The notes below the pieces were generated by a model. The model had not been told where the DNA came from, ran no database searches, and worked only from the letters and a program-made list of their open reading frames with translations. The position numbers and the translations under genes are program-made. From NCBI GenBank assembly GCA_038030265.1, contig CM075937.1, positions 6,634,001-6,698,000 on the forward strand: 64,000 nt of DNA. Reading direction: 5' to 3'. This DNA comes from Corythucha ciliata (lineage: Eukaryota > Arthropoda > Insecta > Hemiptera > Tingidae). This document shows, one piece after another, positions 59,189 through 64,000 of the stretch (position 1 is its first letter; each line of letters begins with the position of its first letter).

Positions 59189-60557
59189 AACTGGGTTTAG
59201 AAGTACTACTTCTAGAAGTACTACTTCTAAGTGCTATACTGCTTCTGCTGTCGGTGAGGATCACAGGGTTATCCCAGGAGTTCAAGCTTAGAAAGTACTT
59301 GAGGGCCTCGTCAATTCCCTTGAGCTCGCATGTTAGAACCGAACAAACTTGATGGAGCTGGAACATTTTGCCTATATTTAAAATACCATCGTAGAATGCA
59401 CATCCTGCACTAGTTTTTGTCTTGGAGCCGTCGCTATAGATCGGATAGCATTTATCAATTTTCTCCAATTCCGCCTTAAGCTTCACATTTATTGAATAGG
59501 GATTATGGACGTTAGTTCTGAGGCATTTTACTTTAATAAAATTATTTGTTTGTGCTAGATGTTTGAAAAGAGGTTCTGTGATACTAAAGATTGGTAACTT
59601 GTAGGGTGTGCAATTGACAAGCGAGGAGAATTGGAGAGTGCGCAGAAAACTTTCAGTTAGCATTGGGGGTGGTTTCTTTTTCCAAAATGGATGGGAAAGA
59701 TTTTCGATGTTAAGCGATACGATTTTTTTCCACAAAGCGGGGAGTTGGCTCTTAATTTTGAGAACAAGTCGGTCACTCAACATTTGTCGTCTGAATAACA
59801 AAGGAAGTTCACCAGCTTCACTAAGCAAGGCATCGGTTGGGGTAGACTTGAGCGCACCTAAGCAGACCCGCAAACTCTGATATTGGATCCGATCCACCTT
59901 CGTCAAAAGGGATTTCGACGCCTGGCCATAAAAGACACAGCCGTAATCCAAAATCGACCGTATTGTAGCTCTGTAGAATAAAAGACACACCGTCGGGTCA
60001 GCCCCCCAGTTGGCGTGGGAGAAGGATCTAAGGACATTTAGGTATTTTTCTGTCTTGGTAGTTAAAAATTCTACGTGATATTTCCATGCAAGCTTTCTAT
60101 CTATCCTCAAGCCCAGGAACGAAATAGAGTCCCGTACAGGGAAAGTGACTTGATTCAACGTCAATTCGACCGGAAGCGGGAAAACTCGGTGTTTTGAAAA
60201 TGGGCAGATCTCTAATTTCGAAGGCGCTATCGTTAGGCCTTTCTTAGTTGTCCACTCCATGAATTTTGTGAATCCCTCTCGTAAAGTTTCGACGCAATTA
60301 TGTACCTCCGGTTTTGTGGCGTAAAGGCAAATGTCATCTGCGTATTGAAGGATTTTCAAATCACTCGGGAGAATCTCCTCTAAATCGGCAACATAAATTG
60401 CGTACAATAGTGGACTCAAAATGTCTCCTTGAGGTAACCCGTCAGAAGTAACCCTGGGTCCTACTATATTTCCGTTAAGATTCACTGATACATTGCAATC
60501 TAACATCAGCGAAAGGACTCTACTTACGAACAGTGGGGGAAGATTAATATTTAACAT
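59169..60557 (-). pseudogene. I-like LINE RT C-terminal half and RNase H N-terminus
   Basis: This 462-residue minus-strand frame has LPQGDILSPLLYAIYVADLE (motif B), LKILQYADDICLYAT (motif C, intact YADD), then ISFLGLRIDRKLAWKYHVEF (motif E), a long thumb/connection, and the RNase H start YSDGSKTKTSAGCAFYDG, LTCELKGIDEALKYF and VILTDSRSSI (Asp, Glu, Asp all present). Near its end a 15-bp direct duplication (59197-59231, giving RSSTS twice) is followed by loss of frame. Confidence 0.9.
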
Positions 60558-60588
60558 AGATTGTCGAAGAATATCGAGGTTAACATTA

Positions 60589-61794
60589 TCATACGCCCCT
60601 TTTGATATCTATCGTTAGCACCAATGTAGTGTGATTAGCAGTCAGTCCAAGTTGGATATCGGCAATAAGAGTGGCCAAGCTTTGAAAAGTTGACTTACCT
60701 TTCCTGAATCCAAACTGGCTCTGAGGTAAAAGGTTTTGACTTTCCAGCCAGAACTCCATTCTGTACTTAAGGATACGCTCATACGTTTTCAGTACACACG
60801 ATGAAAGGGCGATTGGCCGATATGAGTCGGCTAAATTTGGTTTTCTCTTATCTTTTAACACCGGAATGACCACGAAGTTTTTCCATTGTTTGGGGACGTT
60901 GCCAGATCTCCAAATGTCGTTGAAGAGGTTAAGTAACCTGATTTTAGCGGAAGGTGAAGAGTTTCTCAGCATGGAATACTCTATCTGGTCAAGTCCTGGA
61001 GCTGTATTTGCTGATTTCTTAATCGCCATATCAAGTTCGTGGAGCGTTATTTGGGATAGCAGGAAGCAGTCCTGAGTGTTAGCAACGGCATCCGGCGTGA
61101 AAGGAAAGTGAACGGAGTCTGGGGCCAATTTTGACAAGAAGTCATCTACCCAATTCCCTTCGATTGTTGGAGTAGAGTCTAAATCAGGTTTCTTCAATCT
61201 CCTAATACGTTTCCAAATGTCGGATAAAGGAAAACTCCCTGTGAGATTTTCACAGAAATCTTTCCAGGCCTTGCGTTTCGTGACTTTGATGAGCCTTTTC
61301 ACACTAGCGGATTTAATTTTGTACTCCAGGAAGTTTTGTAACGACGGGCACGATCTAAACTTGAGACAGGACGATTTCCTTTCCAAAACCGCTAAGGAGC
61401 ATGCATCGTTCCACCAGATAGGTCCAGGCTTCCTTTTCCCCCACGTTCTGTATCTGGGAAAGGATGAGTCACAGGCATGTTTAATCTGTTCGACGAAGGT
61501 GTCGTATGAAACTTCTTCAGAGTCACTCAAGAGAGAATCCAGATTGGATGAATACAATTCCCAGTTTGCATTTTGTGTTTTCCAAACTCGCGAGCGTGGC
61601 CTCAAATTCACTGAGTTGATTTTTAGTGAGGTGTAAATAATAATCGGAAGGTGGTCAGATCCTAAAGGGTCCGAACAGACCGACCATTCGAACTCTGAGG
61701 ACAGGGAAGCGCTGCAAAAGGCCAAATCCAGTACCGAATTATTTAAAGAATTAGTGTGATTTATAAACGTGGGGGAGCCGTCGTTCAGAAACAC
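60589..61794 (-). pseudogene. I-like LINE endonuclease C-terminus, linker and RT N-terminal half
   Basis: The 401-residue minus frame begins with the end of the endonuclease, including CSDPLGSDHLPIII (the SDH motif). The linker has GPIWWNDACSLAVLERKSSC. RT motifs follow: SANTAPGLDQIEYSMLRNS, WKNFVVIPVLKDKRKP, YRPIALSSCVLKTYERIL, QSQFGFRKGKSTFQSLATLI and TLVLTIDIK (motif A Asp kept). It ends at a one-base frame slip in the A/G run at about 60597-60606, immediately after motif A. Confidence 0.9.
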
Positions 61795-62297
61795 ATAGTT
61801 GCATTCTTGGGCAGCTTCCAGTAAATATTCTGCCTTTCCCTTGGGAGAAGCTTGATCCCCATGCCGTATGGTGGCAGTTAAAGTCCCCGATTACCAAAGT
61901 TGGTCCATTGAAGGATTTAAAAACTCGATTCCATTGATGGTCTGATAAATTATTTTGCATGGGGAGCGTTGTAAAGAGACACTAAATTTATACTAGATCT
62001 TGAGATTATTGAAATATTTATCCCGACCATCATCAGACCGTCAATTTTCGGTAAATTTTGCAGTATACTATACTGTATAGACTGGTGTATCAAAAGGGCT
62101 ACTCCTGCTTTTCCGTCACGCCTGTCATTCCTGACAACCCTATATCCGTCGATGTTATACACTTTTCTCAGGCGGAACCAAGTTTCCGAAATGGCGGCTA
62201 TTTGGATATTTTTTGAGCTTAGGATTTTTTCTGTTTCCTCTATTTTGTTAGCCAAAGATCGAGCATTCCATTGTAAAATATTGAATTTGTTATTCAT
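61751..62297 (-). pseudogene. I-like LINE endonuclease N-terminal part
   Basis: Frame 61950-62297 starts MNNKFNILQWNARSLANKIE (the QWN motif), has AAISETWFRLRKVYNIDGYR with the catalytic Glu, and RRDGKAGVALLIHQSI. After a frame change, 61751-61960 continues with PTLVIGDFNCHHTAWGSSFS (the GDFN motif). The next frame break is at about 61790. The start at 62297 is the natural ORF2 methionine. Confidence 0.85.
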
Positions 62298-63240
62298 GTT
62301 TTAAAAAAATACAAGTTGTGAAGAGAAACTAAAGGGTAACAATCAAATAATTAATAAACGGTCGAAGTTTATAAAGAACTACGAGTAATTAAATTGGAGA
62401 TATGGTTTTAACATTTTCCATTATGTACATCATCCTCGGTAAATTTTGACATGTACAGTCCCAAAGATTTCATCAATCGAAAGATAATACTCATCATCTC
62501 AGGGTTTAACAATTCAAGAGTCCCTGTTTTGGGCCCACCCGATGTAGAGCGTAGACTTTTTACTCCCACCAGTCGTTTTCAAAGCACCCAAAGGTGTGTT
62601 TGTCAACTGCTATCTCTGCTGTGAGCCCCTGTCGCACGGAAAATTTCTGGCAATCTTAGAAGTGTCATCTCCTAGACTAGACCATAGAAAACGTCCTGCG
62701 CAGGTGCCAGACACGATCAAATGACCCGGATTTTTCATACGGTGGGCTCTCGGACTAGAAGAAATTGGCGTGTTTTATATGATCATTTTGCAAAAAGTAA
62801 ATATTTTTCGATTATTTTACGTCATTTTTGTTCTTTGGGTGGGGGGGATATGTCCCTATACCCCCCCCCTGGATCCACCACAGCCCGGAGGTCCATAACA
62901 CAATAGCCGTCTCGGCATGAAACAAGGTCATTTCATGTTAAAATGTTCTGTATTCATAAATGAGCCATCATTTTTTCATTATTTTAATTAATAAGTATAT
63001 ATAAGATTCCGAGACCGAGACCAGACTCGGTCTCGGCTCGAGACCAGAAGACTTGATCTCGGTCTCGATCTCGCTCCAGAAATAATGGTCTCGTCTCGGT
63101 CTCCTGTATCACTAATCTGACACGACAGTCTGTTTATTCCGAAAAAATGCGAATATGTTAAATAGGACATGGTCCTTCCCCGTTCTGTGTTTTTATAGTG
63201 GGGGGGGGGCATATACCGTGACCACCACTCCAGGCATCAA

Positions 63241-63260
63241 AATGTCACGCTACGCCCCTG
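63241..63260 (-). mobile_element. hAT-like terminus, inverted
   Basis: The strand complement reads CAGGGGCGTAGCGTGACATT, the same class of end as at 10977. No partner end was found in the window, so the element extent is unknown. Confidence 0.45.
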
Positions 63261-63497
63261 TTTCAACTTGTTTTTCCACATGACTTTTTTGAGGACTCAA
63301 AAGCATGTGATAACGCTCTCGAAATGTTAGGCATCATTCTGCTTTTAATGACTATCAGGAAGATTCCTGCGGCTGTGCACTGTGCAGCACAGCCAACGTG
63401 TATTTGGGTCATTTGGATGTGCTGTTCCCCCCCCCCCCCATCCACCGATTGTTATAGTCAGCAGTGTACCCCCTCGGAACGCTTCTGCAAACGTACC

Positions 63498-63552
63498 GGC
63501 AGTGGCGTGCCCATGGGGGGGGTTTTGGGGGTCAGAACCCCCCCCCCCCAGA
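63498..63552 (+). mobile_element. hAT-like terminus, CAGTGGCGTGCCC type
   Basis: CAGTGGCGTGCCCATGGGGG is followed by GGTTTTGGGGGTCAGAACCCC, a terminus with an internal GGGTTTTG/CAGAACCCC fold. The partner end is not in the window. Confidence 0.5.
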
Positions 63553-63755
63553 GTACTTCAGCCCACCAAAATAAATAGAAATAAAAAAGAAATAGAAATA
63601 CAAAATAAATAAATAAAATGAAATGAATAAGTAAAAAAACAAACAAACAAAAGAAACAACAAAAACGTGATTTGTATGACCCTAAAAGTTCTTTTTTTAG
63701 CAATTTAGTACCCTAAGTAACTATCCACGGCATAATATGGTATTTATTCCACTGT

Positions 63756-64000
63756 CTTGGCGTGGATTCAGGATTTGTTCAAGAGAGAGGGGCTTGAGAA
63801 ATTCTACTAAAGATGACTTGGCAGCCATTTGCTGCCTAAAATTAGCTAAATTAGCTATTCCCACCATACAGAATCCTAGACTGACTATACTCGCGCCCCA
63901 AAATGGCAAAACTAAGTATTTGAGCCATAAAAATAGCCAAACTGACTTCACGCGCCCTGAAAATAGCTAAAACTGATTCGCCTTGAAAAAAGCTAAACTG
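63756..64000. mobile_element. Head of a repeat-filled element like the one at window start
   Basis: CTTGGCGTGGATTCAGGATT followed by TGTTCAAGAGAGAGGGGCTT resembles bases 1-30, after which dialect-2 units (GCCATAAAAATAGCCAAACT) run to the end. This gives a likely left-end sequence for the family truncated at base 1. The tip is diverged from CAGTGGCG and no duplication can be tested. Confidence 0.5.

Larger units (their letters stand above)
58470..62330 (-). mobile_element. I-like LINE, minus strand, near-complete ORF2
   Basis: Reading from 62297 downwards: endonuclease, reverse transcriptase, RNase H and a C-terminal zinc knuckle, then a poly(A) tail seen as T residues at 58471-58481. The domain set fits the I clade or a close I-group relative. 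All main catalytic residues that I can identify are kept, and only about five small frame breaks interrupt roughly 3.7 kb, so this is the youngest LINE in the window. No gag-like ORF1 lies upstream (62300-62568 is too short), so the 5' end is truncated or rearranged. Target duplication not identified. Confidence 0.85.
58040..62883. mobile_element. hAT-like element with long inverted arms, hosting a LINE
   Basis: Ends CAGTGGCGGATCCAG (58040-58054) and CTGGATCCACCACAG (62869-62883) match at 13 of 15 when inverted. The flanks CCTGGAGG (58032-58039) and CCCGGAGG (62884-62891) match at 7 of 8, consistent with a slightly aged hAT duplication. A second pair of inverted arms (58203-58377 and 62569-62748) is much better conserved than the stretch between it and the tips. 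The I-like LINE occupies most of the interior. No transposase is visible. Confidence 0.8.
56478..63113. mobile_element. Mutator-like element with nested insertions
   Basis: The left end is AGGATGCACGAGACCGAGAC continuing GAGAC. The right end, inverted, is AGTGATACAGGAGACCGAGA continuing CGAGACC. They match with one gap and few changes, including a perfect 15-bp AGACCGAGACGAGAC. The flanking 9 bases are identical, AATCTGACA at 56469-56477 and 63114-63122; 9 bp is the Mutator/MULE duplication length. Extra GAGACC-rich subterminal repeats occur at both ends. Without the inner 4.84-kb element it is about 1.8 kb and carries no transposase. Confidence 0.75.

Overview
This window looks like a transposon graveyard from a large animal genome, most likely an arthropod. 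That is an inference: remnants of three non-LTR retrotransposon types (R1-like, LOA/I-group-like with RNase H, I-like with RNase H) occur together with Gypsy-type polymerase pieces and many hAT-like ends, and no prokaryotic feature is present. I found no host protein gene, rRNA, functional tRNA or CRISPR array. Every coding signal I can recognise is a broken mobile-element gene.

Layout. 1-2220: tail of a hAT-like element filled with degenerate short repeats. 2631-5560: decayed LOA-like LINE on the plus strand. 5802-6610: Gypsy integrase remnant on the minus strand. 6688-7400: inverted relative of a long SINE-like element. 7401-9740: no gene. 9743-14440: rearranged block of repeated modules, with a LINE reverse transcriptase scrap and a tandem array of hAT-type heads. 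14660-15950: minisatellite region with a homogenised 30-bp array, followed by a PIF-like MITE. 17797-19933: a MITE split by a 1.76-kb hAT-like element. 20513-22297: a TIR element with a candidate 5-bp target duplication. 26814-35716: a hAT-like element with a perfect 8-bp target duplication, split by a 7-kb insertion (27490-34488) that carries a Gypsy-type protease/RT/RNase H/integrase without recognisable gag or paired LTRs. 41277-45824: minisatellite-rich element interrupted by a 1.08-kb poly(A) retroelement with a tRNA-like head (42218-43300). 46440-49545: R1-like LINE on the minus strand, interrupted by a foldback MITE. 51845-56300: more arrays. 56478-63113: three nested elements (Mutator-like outside, hAT-like inside it, I-like LINE innermost). 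63756-64000: head of an element resembling the one that occupies the window start.

The recurring theme is a family of non-autonomous, hAT-like elements. They have termini of the form CAGGGGCGTAGCCAGC or CAGTGGCG and, where measurable, 8-bp target duplications. Their interiors are not transposase genes but long, diverged arrays of a roughly 30-bp motif (for example GCGAATTAGCGTTTTTCTCA). The same motif in several dialects accounts for a large share of the window, and one stretch (15211-15660) is freshly homogenised into 15 identical copies. This is the best candidate here for something undescribed.

Stretches between these elements (7401-9740, 22303-26805, 35725-41276, 49546-51840) hold pyrimidine tracts, homopolymers and microsatellites, with no supportable gene. 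All boundaries were read by eye without any database search.
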